35,458 nucleotides of DNA from Verrucomicrobiia bacterium (GCA_011525685.1 WYBW01000063.1:1-35458), one strand, 5' to 3'. Shown: positions 24,270 to 35,458, numbered from the stretch's first letter. Notes: generated by a model not told the origin, from the sequence alone. Numbers and translations: made by a program.

Positions 24270-25229
24270 ATGCCCGCGTTTCCGAAGCCAACGTTCGATT
24301 ACAGCTACAACGTTCAAAGCGAAATCAAGGCGCTCCGCCATTGGCGCGACACGAAGCCGGGCCGGGCCATACCGCGCAAGGCGGCCGACCGTCTGCTGCT
24401 CGTGACCTGGAATCTCGCCAACTTGGGCGTGCAACAGCGGCGGGACGACGACTACCGGCTGATCGCCGAAATGCTCAGTTGGTTCGACATCGCCGCGCTG
24501 CAGGAGGTGAATGAGAATCTCGCCGGCTTGCGGAATCTCATGAAGTTCATGCCAACCAGGTTCTCGGCGCTGTTCTCCGATTCTGCCGGCAACAATGAAC
24601 GCATGGTTTATCTCTACGACCGCAAGAAGGTCAAACTCTTGGAGTTGGTCGGCGAGATTGCCGTCCCGCCGTCCGCCCACCAGGACATAAAGCTGCCGGG
24701 CATCACGCAACCGTTCACGGGATTCGATCGCAATCCTTATCTGGCCGCGTTCAAGGCCGGTTCGTTCACAGTGCTGCTTGTCAACGTGCATCTCTACTTC
24801 GGCAAGGAAAGCGAGGCGGCGTCCATCGAGCGGCGCTGTCTGGAAACCTACGCCGTGGCGCGCTGGGCGGACCTCAACGTCAAGAGCAAGCACGCCTACG
24901 CCACGGACATCATTGCGCTGGGCGATTTCAACCTGCCGAAAGCGGATCCCGCCGACCCGGTCTATAGGGCGCTCACCAGGCGCGGATTGCAGTTGCCGCC
25001 GCACTCGACAGAAGTCGGGTCGGCCATCGCCAGCGACAGTCACTATGACCAGGTCGCCTTTTTCCCATCGCAAACGAAGCAGGAATTCACCGGCCAATGC
25101 GGCGTGTTTGATTTCGACGGCGCCGTGTTCAAGACGCTTTGGGAAACCCGGACCCCGGCGCAGTTTCGGGCTTACGTGAGGTATTATCTCTCCGATCACC
25201 GCCCGCTGTGGGCGGAGTTCAGAATTTGA
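24270..25229 (+). CDS. Endonuclease/exonuclease/phosphatase-family protein
   Basis: 319 residues of the EEP superfamily (DNase I/ExoIII-like metallo-phosphohydrolases). Seen in order: LLLVTWNLANLG (strand with the Asn), AALQEVNENLAGL (catalytic Glu), a central VNVHLYFGKE, IIALGDFNLPKADP (GDFN motif) and YYLSDHRPLWAEF (SDH motif). All the canonical residues are present, so activity on DNA, RNA or a phosphodiester is plausible. The ATG at 24270 has a strong GAGAGG ribosome-binding core eight bases upstream. No signal peptide is seen. An upstream start at 24234 is unneeded. Confidence 0.88.
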   Translation: MPAFPKPTFDYSYNVQSEIKALRHWRDTKPGRAIPRKAADRLLLVTWNLANLGVQQRRDDDYRLIAEMLSWFDIAALQEVNENLAGLRNLMKFMPTRFSALFSDSAGNNERMVYLYDRKKVKLLELVGEIAVPPSAHQDIKLPGITQPFTGFDRNPYLAAFKAGSFTVLLVNVHLYFGKESEAASIERRCLETYAVARWADLNVKSKHAYATDIIALGDFNLPKADPADPVYRALTRRGLQLPPHSTEVGSAIASDSHYDQVAFFPSQTKQEFTGQCGVFDFDGAVFKTLWETRTPAQFRAYVRYYLSDHRPLWAEFRI

Positions 25230-25262
25230 CCGGAGCGGCGAATCAGGGCAAGCGAGCGCTCC

Positions 25263-25284
25263 AACACACTTTGCAAAGTGTGTT
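25263..25284. promoter_or_regulatory. Perfect 22-bp palindrome upstream of the serine acetyltransferase gene
   Basis: Two exact 11-base half-sites (AACACACTTTG and its complement) meet with no spacer. It lies about 160 bases before the cysE GTG and 33 bases after the preceding stop. It is followed by AATTTCTT, only a weak T-tract. It may be an operator for a dimeric regulator, a poor intrinsic terminator for the upstream gene, or a dispersed repeat unit. The rest of the 25230-25443 gap has no gene. Confidence 0.5.
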
Positions 25285-25443
25285 AATTTCTTCCCTCACC
25301 TCACCAGTCCGGTCAACCAGTGCGCCACGGGCGCAACGGCGAACCATCCGAGCCTGGAACGCTCACGTTTGCTTTGCGCCCTTGCTGCAACCTGGATTCC
25401 CGCGCGGCTTGCTTTCACTTCGCCGCTCCGGAATACTGCGACC

Positions 25444-26364
25444 GTGGAACCGACCGTCACGCAGCTTACGAACAACCTGGTGGCCTCTTACGCGCAAGTG
25501 GGCGGCATCAATCATCTCGACGGGAAGAATTTGCCTTCCAAACGCGCCGTTTGCGAGTTGACCACCGAGTTGTTGCGCCTCTTGTTCCCCGGTTTCTTCG
25601 ACGAACAACCGGTTCACTCCTCCGAGATCAAGGTGGAAACCGCCGCGCGCCTGGACACCGTGCTGGGCCGGTTGGAGGACGAGATTCGCAAGAGCCTCGA
25701 ATACAATCCGCCGCCGGAACTGGCCAAGAGCAGATTACGCTCGGCGGCGCACAGCCTGACGCTGGAATTTCTCGGCAGCCTGCCGCGCGTCCGCGAATTG
25801 TTGCAGACCGACATGGAAGCCGCCTACAACGGCGACCCCGCTGCGTTGAGCAAGGAGGAGGTCATAGTGGCGTATCCGTTTGTCGAGGCCATCGCCGTGC
25901 AACGGCTGGCGCATGAGTTGTATCTCAAGAACATTGCGCTCATCCCGCGCATCATGACCGAATGGGCGCACAGCCGCACCGGCATGGACCTGCATCCCGG
26001 CGCGCAGATCGGCACGCACTTTTTTGTGGACCACTGCACCGGCACGGTGATAGGCGAAACCAGCATCCTCGGCGATCACGTGAAGATGTATCAGGGTGTC
26101 GGCCTGGTGGCGAAATCGCTGGCCGCCGGCCAGCAATTGCGCGGGCAGAAGCGGCATCCGACCATCGAGGACCACGTCACCATCTACGCCGGCGCGACGA
26201 TCATGGGCGGCGACACGGTGGTCGGCGAAGGCAGCACCATCGGCGCGAACGTGTTTCTGACGACGAGCGTCCCGCCGCACTCACTGGTCGTGCAGGAGGA
26301 CGCCAACGTGAAGGTGATGAGCAAGAAGGACCGCGAAAAGAAACGGGACGAGTTTCATATTTGA
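25444..26364 (+). CDS. cysE: Serine O-acetyltransferase
   Basis: A 306-residue serine acetyltransferase, which makes O-acetylserine for cysteine synthesis. The C-terminal half is a left-handed beta-helix of hexapeptide repeats: GMDLHPGAQIGTHFFVDHCTGTVIGET, VKMYQGVGLVAKSL, RHPTIEDHVTIYAGATIMGGDTVVGEGSTIGANVFLTTSVP. The catalytic Asp-His pair is likely in VDHCTG. The helical N-terminal domain carries AYPFVEAIAVQRLAHELY, as in known members. The chosen GTG at 25444 begins a normal-length N-terminus; a TTG at 25369 is also open. No cysK is next to it. Confidence 0.9.
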   Translation: MEPTVTQLTNNLVASYAQVGGINHLDGKNLPSKRAVCELTTELLRLLFPGFFDEQPVHSSEIKVETAARLDTVLGRLEDEIRKSLEYNPPPELAKSRLRSAAHSLTLEFLGSLPRVRELLQTDMEAAYNGDPAALSKEEVIVAYPFVEAIAVQRLAHELYLKNIALIPRIMTEWAHSRTGMDLHPGAQIGTHFFVDHCTGTVIGETSILGDHVKMYQGVGLVAKSLAAGQQLRGQKRHPTIEDHVTIYAGATIMGGDTVVGEGSTIGANVFLTTSVPPHSLVVQEDANVKVMSKKDREKKRDEFHI

Positions 26365-26389
26365 ACACTGAGCGCCTGGATCTGCTCAA

Positions 26390-27109
26390 ATGGACGTCAT
26401 GCAACAAGCCCTGCTTTTTCTCGTGTTGAGCACCGTAGCGGTCGCTTCAGCTATCGCCGATGAGGTTCGTTTCCCCCATGTTACGGTTTACGGCACGGCC
26501 ACGACCGAGATTGTTCCCGATCAAATGGTCTGGTCCGTGAAGGTGCAGAACAGAGGGAGATCGTTGGAGGTGACAGCAACCGAACACACGAAGATGGTTC
26601 AGGCCGCACTGGAATTGATCAAAGACGCCGTGGTGGATAAAACGGACATTCAAACTTCCAGCATGGAATTCGGCGAAAATTGGGAAGAGAAAGCCGATAC
26701 GAGAGTCAGGGCTGGTTACCTGGCTTCCACCACGATTTCTTTCAAGACTACCAAGATTGAAGCATACAAGAGCCTTTGGTTGGGCTTGGCCAAAATATCC
26801 GGGATCAGCGTTGAGGACATCGCTTACGACCATACCAAACGGATGGACATTCAAAATGAGACGAGGCAAAAAGCCCTGCTGGCGGCGAAGGAAAAAGCCA
26901 TGACCCTCGCAAGAACGCTCGGCGCAGAAATTGGCGAGCCTTTGTCAATTGAAGAAGATGTTGAGGTGCATTATCGCTACATTCGCAACACAAACTTGCG
27001 GGAAGATACGGCAGGCGGGCCTGTTTCCCGCGGTGACCTGGCTCTTGGACGAATCCCGATCACCATGAGGATCAAGGCGTCCTTCCGCCTGGTATCTGTC
27101 AGAAATTGA
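26390..27109 (+). CDS. SIMPL-domain (DUF541) exported protein
   Basis: 239 residues with an N-terminal signal peptide (QALLFLVLSTVAVASAIA) followed by a SIMPL domain: VTVYGTATTEIVPDQMVWSVKVQNRG, a central ASTTISFKTTKIEAYKSLWL, and the GISVEDIAYDHTKRMDIQNETRQKALLAAKEKA segment. The family is periplasmic or outer-membrane associated and is linked to stress in some bacteria, though its biochemical role is not clear. The start is at 26390, 26 bases after the acetyltransferase stop, so the two genes may be co-transcribed. Codon use is a little less GC-rich than neighbours. Confidence 0.87.
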   Translation: MDVMQQALLFLVLSTVAVASAIADEVRFPHVTVYGTATTEIVPDQMVWSVKVQNRGRSLEVTATEHTKMVQAALELIKDAVVDKTDIQTSSMEFGENWEEKADTRVRAGYLASTTISFKTTKIEAYKSLWLGLAKISGISVEDIAYDHTKRMDIQNETRQKALLAAKEKAMTLARTLGAEIGEPLSIEEDVEVHYRYIRNTNLREDTAGGPVSRGDLALGRIPITMRIKASFRLVSVRN

Positions 27110-27169
27110 GCGCCGTTGCAACAACCGTGCGGCCACTTGCCACCACCGGTCGCGAGCGCTTTCCGAAAA

Positions 27170-28069
27170 CTAAAACTTCGTGAGCGTCTCCAATTCCCTC
27201 ACCCGCTGCTCGATCTGCGTCCGCTTGAGCTTGGCGGTACGATTCAGCCCGAAACCTTCGCAGCAGAACGACGCCACCACGCTGCCGTGAATCATCGCGC
27301 GGCGGAGGTTGTCGTCAATTGAACCGCGGGCGCTCGCAAGGTAACCCATCATCCCGCCGACGAACGAGTCGCCCGCGCCGGTCGGGTCCACCACTTTGGG
27401 CAACGGATACGCCGGGCAGAGGAAAAATCCGCGCGGGCCGGACAGGATCGAGCCGTGCGAGCCTTGTTTGATGATGACGTATTTCGGGCCGAGCGTGTGG
27501 ATCTTCTTGAGCGCGGCGAACACGTTGTCCTCCTTGGTCAACTGCTGCGCCTCGCTGTCGTTGAGGACGAAACCGTCAAGCCGCTTGATCAGCTTCAGCA
27601 AATCCGTCAGCGCGATGTTGAGCCACAAATCCATCGTGTCGGCCACGACGAATTTCGGTCGCGCCATCTGGTCCAGCACGTGATGTTGGAGCGACGGGGC
27701 GATGTTGGCCAGCAGCACAAACGGCGTGGCTTGATACGGCTTGGGCAGCGTGGGCGTGAAGGTTTCGAACACGCCGAGCTCAGTCAGCAGCGTGCGGCGG
27801 TTGTTCATGTTCGCCTCGTATTCCCCGGACCAATGGAACGTTTTGCCCGGAAGAATTTGCAGGCCGGCGAGGTCAATTTTGTGGCGGCGATAAAGCTGGA
27901 GGTATTTCTTGGGGAAATCTTCTCCAACGACCCCAATCATTTTCACCGGCGAGAAAAAACTGGCCGCCACAGCCGCATGACTGGCCGAGCCGCCCAGCAG
28001 GCGCGGATTTTCCGCCTTGGGTGTCTTGATGGAATCCAACGCCGTCGAACCAACAATCAGAACGCTCAT
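27170..28069 (-). CDS. PfkB-family carbohydrate/nucleoside kinase
   Basis: 299 residues of the ribokinase/PfkB family, which phosphorylates sugars or nucleosides with ATP. The N-terminal LGGSASHAAVAASFFSPVKMIGVVGEDFP is the substrate-side motif, and DPTGAGDSFVGGMMGYLAS holds the catalytic Asp and anion hole. VIIKQGSHGSIL precedes it, as usual. The ATG at 28069 starts a short strand (SVLIVGSTALDSIK) typical of the family. The substrate is not defined; PfkB proteins with this shape include ribokinases and adenosine-kinase-like enzymes. A truncated aldehyde dehydrogenase lies upstream on the same strand. Confidence 0.92.
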   Translation of the reverse strand: MSVLIVGSTALDSIKTPKAENPRLLGGSASHAAVAASFFSPVKMIGVVGEDFPKKYLQLYRRHKIDLAGLQILPGKTFHWSGEYEANMNNRRTLLTELGVFETFTPTLPKPYQATPFVLLANIAPSLQHHVLDQMARPKFVVADTMDLWLNIALTDLLKLIKRLDGFVLNDSEAQQLTKEDNVFAALKKIHTLGPKYVIIKQGSHGSILSGPRGFFLCPAYPLPKVVDPTGAGDSFVGGMMGYLASARGSIDDNLRRAMIHGSVVASFCCEGFGLNRTAKLKRTQIEQRVRELETLTKF

Positions 28070-28434
28070 AAGTTTTGAAATTGCAAGCGGGGCGGAACGT
28101 AGGAGATTCGAGTCCGGCAAGCAAGCCTGCCGCGGCGCTTGCCGTGCGCACTTCGGATACTCCCGGCGCGTCTCACTTTCTTGCACAGTCAATGGGAATG
28201 ACCTGGGGACTCGTCGCGCCGCGAACCTTAGCGCCGCGTGCCATGCGGCGCACCAGCCTGGTCGGTCCGACACCGGTAGTCGCGTCTTCCGCCCGCTCTG
28301 CGCGGGCAGAGTGCTCGCAGCGCGAGCACTGCCACCACCCAGTTTGACCGCCCCTCTCCATCGTCCGTCCAATGGTCCAACGGCTCGCCAAAGAACAACT
28401 GTGAACAATTCCGCCGCTCAACGATTCACAAGCT
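28070..28434. repeat. Palindrome-rich gap without a gene
   Basis: 365 bases between the kinase start and the dehydrogenase stop hold no credible gene. Two perfect stems stand side by side: 28291-28307 (GCCCGC / GCGGGC) and 28310-28330 (AGTGCTCGC / GCGAGCACT, 3-base loop). The first part (28190-28280) reads like a dispersed repeat: it has a CGCGCCGCG run and a GCGCCGCGTGCCATGCGGCGC inverted pair. Promoter elements for the kinase would be in this region, but none is claimed. Confidence 0.5.
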
Positions 28435-29310
28435 TCACAGCCCGATCGGATGCCAGGCGGTCTTGAATTCCACCGTGTCGAGAATCCAGCAAGGATCTTC
28501 CGCCTTCGAGGTGAACCACTGGGCCGGAACCAGCGAATGATTCGCGTAGCGTTTGAGGTTGACGGCCGTACCGCCTCGCAATGCGGCGCTCAGTTCTGGG
28601 ATTCCCGCGCCATCTACCACGGCGTTTACATCCAGATGACTCGCGATGTGCGGGACCAACTCGGCGCGTTTGCCGCTTAGAAGATTCACCACTCCGCCGG
28701 GCAGGTCGCTCGTGGCCAGAATTTCCGCGAAGGTCATGGCTGGCAGGGGAAACAGGTCCGAGCTGACCACGACGGCCGTGTTGCCGCTCAAAATCACCGG
28801 AGCGGTGAGCGACACCAGCGCGAGCAATGCGGGTTCATCCGGCGCAAGCACGACGACCACGCCGGTCGGGTCGGGCGTCGTGAAGTTGAAGTGCGGGCTG
28901 GCCACGGGATTCACGCTGCCGAACACTTGCGAATACTTGTCCGTCCAGCCGGCGAAATGCACCAGGCGGTCAATGGCCTGGGTGACTTCGCGTCCGGCTT
29001 TGGCGGTGGTCACTCCGGTGGAACGGGAAATCTCGGCGGAGAGTTCAGCGGCGCGGTTTTGCAGCATCTCGGCGGCGCGATAGAGAATCTGGCCGCGGTG
29101 GTAGGCGCTGGCCCCGCTCCAACCCTCAAACGCCGCCCGCGCGGCGACGACGGCGTCGCGGAAGTCCTTGCGCGAGGCCCAGGAGAAATTGTCGAGCGGC
29201 TCGCCGCCACGCGACCGGGCCGCCAGGTAACGGCCGCTTTCGCTGCGGGGAAATTTGCCGCCGATGTAGAGCTTGTAGGTTTTTCTGACGTCGAGGCGCG
29301 GGCGCTTCAT
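28435..29310 (-). CDS. Half-length aldehyde dehydrogenase-like protein
   Basis: 291 residues matching only the NAD-binding, N-terminal half of the aldehyde dehydrogenase superfamily. Seen are YIGGKFPRSESGRYLAA, AARAAFEGWSGASAYHRGQILYRAAEML, TDKYSQVFGSVNPVASPHF and PDPTGVVVVLAPDEPALLALV, then the nucleotide-site region DLPGGVVNLLSG. It ends shortly after DTVEFKTAWHPIGL. The catalytic cysteine domain, found near residue 290 of a normal 480-500-residue enzyme, is missing, and the stop is clean with no downstream remnant in frame. Family members of this truncated kind often sit beside full-length ALDH or deoC genes; none is in view. It may be a regulatory or structural partner, or a defective relic. 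Confidence 0.82.
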   Translation of the reverse strand: MKRPRLDVRKTYKLYIGGKFPRSESGRYLAARSRGGEPLDNFSWASRKDFRDAVVAARAAFEGWSGASAYHRGQILYRAAEMLQNRAAELSAEISRSTGVTTAKAGREVTQAIDRLVHFAGWTDKYSQVFGSVNPVASPHFNFTTPDPTGVVVVLAPDEPALLALVSLTAPVILSGNTAVVVSSDLFPLPAMTFAEILATSDLPGGVVNLLSGKRAELVPHIASHLDVNAVVDGAGIPELSAALRGGTAVNLKRYANHSLVPAQWFTSKAEDPCWILDTVEFKTAWHPIGL

Positions 29311-29364
29311 GGCTGGCCGCAGCTTTGTGAAATCGCCCCGGGATGACAAATCTTTTCGCGGGAG

Positions 29365-30663
29365 TCACCTGACCGCATCCTTCACCAGCGCCGCCATGCC
29401 GAGCGTGAGGTATTGGGGCATCACGTTGAGCCTGACGGTCAACCGGCCCTCATGGAGCTTGGCTTCCGATCGTTCTCCCAAACTCTCAACGATGCTCACC
29501 GAGCCACTGCCTTTTGGCGAAACGTCCAGTGTGATTTCCTTCGCTTCACCCAAAGTCCAAGCCGCCAGTTTGGTTTCTCCGGCGACGTGGGTCAGCACCA
29601 GGACAAAATCGCTGGCGCTGCCCGTGTCCTGGCGGCGGGCAATGCGATAGCCGTTCAACTCCCGGGTCAGCGTCTGGATCGCGAGATAGGCGGGCTTGGG
29701 CTTCAAGTCCGGCCAGACCGTGCCGAAGTTGTGCTCCCGCTCGTCGGGATCGTTCCCGTCGTTCTTCCAATCGTACCAGATGGAGAGTGGCACGCCGTGC
29801 AGCAGGTTGGCGAGTTGTTGTCGCGCGGCAAAGGCGGCCTGGATTTCCAGCGAGATCCCCTTCGTGTGCGTCGCGTAACCCCATTCGCCGCTAAGAATCG
29901 GAATTTTGCTTTTCCTCGCGGCTGGCGCGTGGCGTTCGATCAATTCCCGCAGTTTCGCATAATCGGCTGCGGCGCTTTCCGGCGGCCGCTTGTAATCGCG
30001 ATAAGGATGAACTGACACTGCGTCGAGGTATTCCAGCGCGCCCGAGGCGAGGTATTTCTCCATGAACGGTGGATCGAAACCGGAGATGGCCGGGCCAACG
30101 ATCACCGCCCGGGGGTCGGCCTCGCGAATGGCCTTGGCCGTTGCCCGGGCGAGAGTGATGTATTGTTCCACGTTCGGTTCGGGCTGCCAGAAATGGATGT
30201 TCGGCTCATTCCAGATTTCCCAAAGGATGCCGCGCCCGCTGAAACGATTCGCCGCCGCGCCCGCCCATTTCGCGAACGCGGCCACGCTCTCGGGATGCTG
30301 CGGCGATGCTGTGGTCTTGTGCTGCTGGCCGGAGATGGGGTTCTTGCTCGTGACTTCCGCTTCGTAAAGCGGATTCGAGTAGTCGAGGATGTAAAGCGCG
30401 CGGATGCCGCGCTTCTCCAGGTTCGCGGTCAACTCGTCGTAGCCTGACCAGTCGTACTCGCCGCGCTTCCGCTCGATGCCGGCCCAGGTGAAATCCATCC
30501 GCACGAACTTGAAGCCCGCCGCGGCAATCAGGTCCAGGTCGCGCTCGTGCCCCTTGACGAAATGGATGTTGACGCCCACGCCAGCGGGGAGCACCGGCTC
30601 GGGAATTTGCGCGGCCAGCGCCAGTGGTATCAGACAACCCAGAAGTAAAATCGTGTTCTTCAT
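29365..30663 (-). CDS. Secreted clan GH-A glycoside hydrolase
   Basis: 432 residues. A signal peptide (MKNTILLLGCLIPLALAA) precedes a (beta/alpha)8-type domain: FVKGHERDLDLIAAAGFKFVRMDFTWAGIER near the start, ILWEIWNEPNIHFWQP with the likely acid/base Glu in NEP, and ILSGEWGYATHTKG with the likely nucleophile Glu. The pair and their order fit clan GH-A families such as GH5 or GH39, which act on xylan, glucan or related chains. A beta-rich C-terminal domain (LTHVAGETKLAAWTLGEAKEITLDV) follows. The ATG at 30663 has GAGG eight bases upstream. It lies 55 bases before the dehydrogenase-like gene. Confidence 0.9.
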   Translation of the reverse strand: MKNTILLLGCLIPLALAAQIPEPVLPAGVGVNIHFVKGHERDLDLIAAAGFKFVRMDFTWAGIERKRGEYDWSGYDELTANLEKRGIRALYILDYSNPLYEAEVTSKNPISGQQHKTTASPQHPESVAAFAKWAGAAANRFSGRGILWEIWNEPNIHFWQPEPNVEQYITLARATAKAIREADPRAVIVGPAISGFDPPFMEKYLASGALEYLDAVSVHPYRDYKRPPESAAADYAKLRELIERHAPAARKSKIPILSGEWGYATHTKGISLEIQAAFAARQQLANLLHGVPLSIWYDWKNDGNDPDEREHNFGTVWPDLKPKPAYLAIQTLTRELNGYRIARRQDTGSASDFVLVLTHVAGETKLAAWTLGEAKEITLDVSPKGSGSVSIVESLGERSEAKLHEGRLTVRLNVMPQYLTLGMAALVKDAVR

Positions 30664-31109
30664 GCCCAAACCTCACTGTTGAGTTTTGCCTACTTGATAC
30701 CCGGTCCACCAAAAAGGCCAGCGCAATTTAGCGGCGTGGGCGACGAGCTTGCATTTTGGTTTCCTGTCACCACGGGCGCCTGCCCCGGGCCGCGCAGCCG
30801 GGAGCAACCCCGGAGAGGGGGCTTACCAGCCGCCTGGCTTGCTGGGCGGCTGGTAAGCCGCCGCTCCGGCAACATGCCAGGAACGAAGGTGCGCCCGGGG
30901 CCGCGCCGGGCACGTCGGTTTGTGACACGGCAGTTCAGTCCGTCTGTCATGGGCGAACCGCTTGAAGAATTGCGGGCAAAGGCATGACCGAGTGATGCTG
31001 GGAAACAATTCCCGCGCGTGTTCGGATACCAATGGTGGGGCACACAGACTCGCAGCATGACACCCGGTGCAAAGCCTGTTGCAGGGTGATCGGCGCCAGC
31101 TTGGGCTCG
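30664..31109. repeat. Intergenic region with a 15-bp perfect hairpin
   Basis: About 440 bases before the methyltransferase start, with no convincing gene. At its centre GGCTTACCAGCCGCC (30820-30834) and its exact complement (30845-30859) form a 15-bp stem with a 10-base loop, embedded in GC-rich sequence with CCCGGG runs. No T-tract follows on either strand, so it is more likely a REP-like dispersed hairpin than a terminator. Promoters for the two divergent flanking genes must be nearby, but I see no clear one. Confidence 0.6.
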
Positions 31110-32372
31110 ATGGTGACGTCTGACGGCTGCACGTTTGACTCGCTCCGGTTTGCTCCCTGGAGCACACTGGCGCCAAGCGTGAACAAGCCCGCACCGATCG
31201 AACAGCTTTGCGAGAAACTCGCCGCCAGTCTTGGTGACGCGACATTCGTGCGCCTGGTTTTGTCCGCACCCGTCGAGGCTGGAGATGACCCTCAAAAAGT
31301 CCTTGGCCGGTGCGTCACGCTGAAAGGTGTTCCGCACTTGTCGCTCACCTTCCGGCACGCCACCCGCGACGTGACGAAGAACCTCCCCGTGGACGAATCC
31401 GCCGCCTGGTTGCGCAGCCAGCTCGAGCACGCCTTCCGCAGTGCGCTGCTCTGCACCACCAAACGTGACTGGCAATTTCGTTTCAACGAATCCGGCGCGG
31501 CGCGGCTGATCAGTCACAGACCGTCCACCAGGATACTTCCTTCGCGCGAGCACGATCAACAGCGCGAAGGCATTCTTGATTTGCGCGCCCAGGATTGGTT
31601 GCACGGTTTGGGCGTCACGAACGACGCCGGGCACGTCCGCGTCTCGATGGCTGACAAGTATCGCCAGATCAATCGTTACCTCGAGATTCTGTCGCACCTC
31701 GCGAGGGATTGTGGCTGGTCCGGTTCGCCGGAGAATGTTTTGACCCTCGCCGACATGGGTTGCGGCAAGGGCTATCTGACATTCGGCGCATGGCATCTGT
31801 TCCGGCGCGTCTGGCAGCAGCCCGTGCGCATCATGGGTGTGGAAACACGCGCGGATCTGGTCGCGACAACCAACAGGCTGGCGAAGCAGATCAAAGCCGA
31901 CGGACTGGAGTTTGTTTCCGGCACAATTGAGTCAGCGAAACTCCCGCGCGTGGACGCCCTGATTGCTTTGCACGCCTGCGATACCGCGACCGATGACGCC
32001 ATCCGTCGCGGCATCGAACTTCGCGCGAGGCTCATCCTCGTCGCGCCCTGTTGCCACAAGCAACTTCGCCCGCAACTCGGCAAGCCCGAGCCGCTCGCGG
32101 CCGTGCTGCGTCACGGCGTCATGGAGGAACGCATGGCCGAGTGGGTCACCGACAGCTTGCGCGCGCTGTTCCTGGAATGGGCCGGCTACCGCACGAAAGT
32201 CTTTGAGTTTGTCGCCTCCGAGCACACGCCGAAGAATCTGATGATTGCGGCGGTGCGAAAGGGTGAGTCTTATGCGGACCGCTCTGCCCGGGAACGGATC
32301 AATGGGTTGAAAAACTTTTTCGGGATTCAACACCACGCGCTGGATTCGCTCCTGGAGCGGTCCGGAGGGTGA
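31110..32372 (+). CDS. Class I SAM-dependent methyltransferase (Methyltransf_32-like)
   Basis: About 420 residues. The C-terminal half is a Rossmann methyltransferase: NVLTLADMGCGKGYLTFGAW is the SAM-binding glycine-rich motif, then RIMGVETRADLV, ALIALHACDTATDDAIR and LILVAPCCHKQLRPQL. The last two, with the paired cysteines, match the Methyltransf_32 (METTL25/RRNAD1-like) group. The N-terminal half has no motif I recognise; VTLKGVPHLSLTFRHATRDVTKNLP may be an RNA- or substrate-binding part. The start is unsure: ATG at 31110 is used, and ATG at 31032 or GTG at 31180 are alternatives. The target is not known. It converges with ileS, whose stop is eight bases away. Confidence 0.85.
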   Translation: MVTSDGCTFDSLRFAPWSTLAPSVNKPAPIEQLCEKLAASLGDATFVRLVLSAPVEAGDDPQKVLGRCVTLKGVPHLSLTFRHATRDVTKNLPVDESAAWLRSQLEHAFRSALLCTTKRDWQFRFNESGAARLISHRPSTRILPSREHDQQREGILDLRAQDWLHGLGVTNDAGHVRVSMADKYRQINRYLEILSHLARDCGWSGSPENVLTLADMGCGKGYLTFGAWHLFRRVWQQPVRIMGVETRADLVATTNRLAKQIKADGLEFVSGTIESAKLPRVDALIALHACDTATDDAIRRGIELRARLILVAPCCHKQLRPQLGKPEPLAAVLRHGVMEERMAEWVTDSLRALFLEWAGYRTKVFEFVASEHTPKNLMIAAVRKGESYADRSARERINGLKNFFGIQHHALDSLLERSGG

Positions 32373-32379
32373 AACCGTC

Positions 32380-35262
<2,883 letters not shown>

Positions 35263-35458
35263 TGCCGCTTCTCAAAGAGCGCGCAAACTATCAGCCGTGC
35301 AAAGGGGTGTCAATGAACGCGCCGAGTTTGACAGGGCCTACGCATTAAAAGTGTTTTGAAGCGGTGAGCGGAAGTCGTTGAATGGAGCCAGCTTGCGTGG
35401 ATGAAATTTAGAGGTTCCCAAACTCCTTCAAATATGGTTGATACTGCGGATGCAAAAC
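35263..35458. other. Upstream of ileS to window edge
   Basis: 196 bases. No gene is seen. The ileS promoter should be here, but no certain -35/-10 pair, T-box or other leader structure was recognised. Confidence 0.4.

Overview
The window looks like a chromosomal segment of a Verrucomicrobiota bacterium, probably of the Pedosphaera/Limisphaerales kind. This is inferred from several things seen together: a high GC content, secreted proteins with PPC repeats and a C-terminal module ending in a FYRAV-type sequence, a CHRD protein, a split pyruvate:ferredoxin oxidoreductase, and families of short dispersed palindromes typical of these genomes (GQASRLPP-type, AACCCCxxxGGGGTT-type, and a GTAGCAGCCGACG tag). 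No rRNA, tRNA, CRISPR array or complete insertion sequence is visible. There is no DNA-level database comparison behind any of this.

Layout. 203-2704 (minus): a sodium:solute symporter downstream of a LysR regulator. 2773-3775: a lone acyl carrier protein gene (plus) convergent with a possibly UreF-like protein (minus). 3952-9142 (plus): a PFOR cut into two genes, domains I-III and then ferredoxin plus TPP domain. The two are separated by about 1.6 kb of accessory DNA holding a small membrane protein, a palindrome array, a DUF4160 gene broken by an amber codon and a DUF2442 gene. 9187-13148 (minus): a very large secreted protein with seven PPC repeats, a lipase-like alpha/beta hydrolase and a C-terminal domain, with an apparent frameshift near its end. 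13329-13571 (plus): a small XRE regulator. 13761-14375 (plus): a decayed second copy of the last 614 bp of the PFOR TPP gene. The lipase/XRE block is thus flanked by direct repeats.

14562-20680 (minus): a tightly packed run, GNAT acetyltransferase, M20 amidohydrolase, CstA, a glucoamylase/GH144-like protein, NadD, RsfS, with two ATGA overlaps. It joins peptide, pyruvate and glucan use to NAD synthesis and ribosome silencing. 20750-27109 (plus): an Smr-domain protein, a CHRD protein with an acidic tail and a clear terminator, a secreted amidase, an endonuclease/exonuclease/phosphatase-family protein, a serine O-acetyltransferase and a SIMPL-domain protein. 27170-30663 (minus): a PfkB-family kinase, a half-length aldehyde dehydrogenase without the catalytic domain, and a secreted clan GH-A glycosidase. 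31110-32372 (plus): an SAM methyltransferase. 32380-35262 (minus): ileS, which carries an in-frame dispersed palindromic repeat inside its coding sequence.

The most unusual features are the palindromic element translated within ileS, the PFOR gene that is both interrupted and partly duplicated, and the Trp-to-amber codon in the DUF4160 gene. I found no clear new defence or biosynthetic system.
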